Below, piece by piece: positions 6,445 through 6,496 of a stretch of 6,496 bases of DNA (position 1 is its first letter; each line of letters starts with the position of its first letter). Position numbers and translations under genes: made by a program. Below the pieces are notes generated by a model. It saw only the letters and a program-made list of their open reading frames with translations, ran no database searches and had not been told where the DNA came from. Source of the stretch: Gallionellaceae bacterium. GTDB lineage: Bacteria > Pseudomonadota > Gammaproteobacteria > Burkholderiales > Gallionellaceae. The stretch is taken from positions 1-6,496 of the forward strand of contig PLYB01000010.1 of the NCBI GenBank assembly GCA_003151655.1, in the 5' to 3' direction.

Positions 6445-6476
6445 AAAGCGGGGATAGTCATCCCCGCTTTTTTTTT
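6445..6476 (+). terminator. Intrinsic (rho-independent) terminator of the coiled-coil gene
   Basis: Perfect 10-base arms AAAGCGGGGA (6445-6454) and TCCCCGCTTT (6461-6470) enclose a 6-base loop, and a run of nine T (6468-6476) follows directly. It starts 17 bases after the stop codon. This is a textbook strong terminator and marks the end of the transcription unit. The A-tract on the left arm could let it work on the opposite strand as well. Confidence 0.95.
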
Positions 6477-6496
6477 GTGCGCCCGGCAGGGCGCAC
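6477..6496. repeat. Perfect GC-rich hairpin immediately after the terminator
   Basis: GTGCGCCC (6477-6484) and GGGCGCAC (6489-6496) are perfect 8-base arms around GGCA. It abuts the T-run of the terminator with no gap and ends at the last base of the window. It differs in sequence from the GTAG-footed REP units. It may be a second stem of the termination region, or the edge of another intergenic repeat or of a terminator for a convergent gene beyond the window. Confidence 0.7.

Overview
The window looks like chromosomal DNA of a Gram-negative proteobacterium of moderate GC. The evidence is two envelope proteins that carry periplasmic-adaptor (HlyD-type) domains, and four REP-like palindromes with the 5' GTAG foot known from gamma- and betaproteobacteria. 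A betaproteobacterium (for example a Gallionellaceae-like lineage) or a pseudomonad-like gammaproteobacterium would both fit. I cannot decide between them from sequence alone.

Layout, all genes on the + strand: (1) 1-51, an inverted pair of REP units. (2) 115-1461, a membrane-anchored HlyD-family adaptor with a GAF-like N-terminal region and a TTG start. (3) 1462-1674, an intergenic stretch with a second inverted REP pair. (4) 1675-3804, a polytopic site-2-protease-like (M50) membrane protein with a PqqD-like N-terminus and an HlyD-like C-terminal periplasmic part. (5) 3805-4006, an intergenic stretch with a candidate sigma-70 promoter. (6) 4007-6427, an 806-residue protein that is almost entirely one long helical repeat, followed by a membrane segment and a short tail. 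(7) A strong intrinsic terminator and then a second perfect hairpin at the window's end.

The first two genes form a recognisable adaptor plus M50/HlyD pair. Such pairs usually work with an outer-membrane TolC-like channel, which is not in this window. No ABC or RND pump gene is present. The third gene probably has its own promoter and ends at its own terminator, so its link to the pair is one of position only.

The most striking feature is the third protein. From residue 9 to about 694 it can be cut into 49 consecutive 14-residue units without one insertion or deletion. Unit position 5 is Lys/Arg in 37 units and position 9 is Glu/Asp in 41. If fully helical this is a rod of about 100 nm. It has no signal peptide and a single C-terminal membrane segment preceded by basic residues, so it is predicted to be a cytoplasmic rod tethered to the inner membrane. 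I do not recognise the family.
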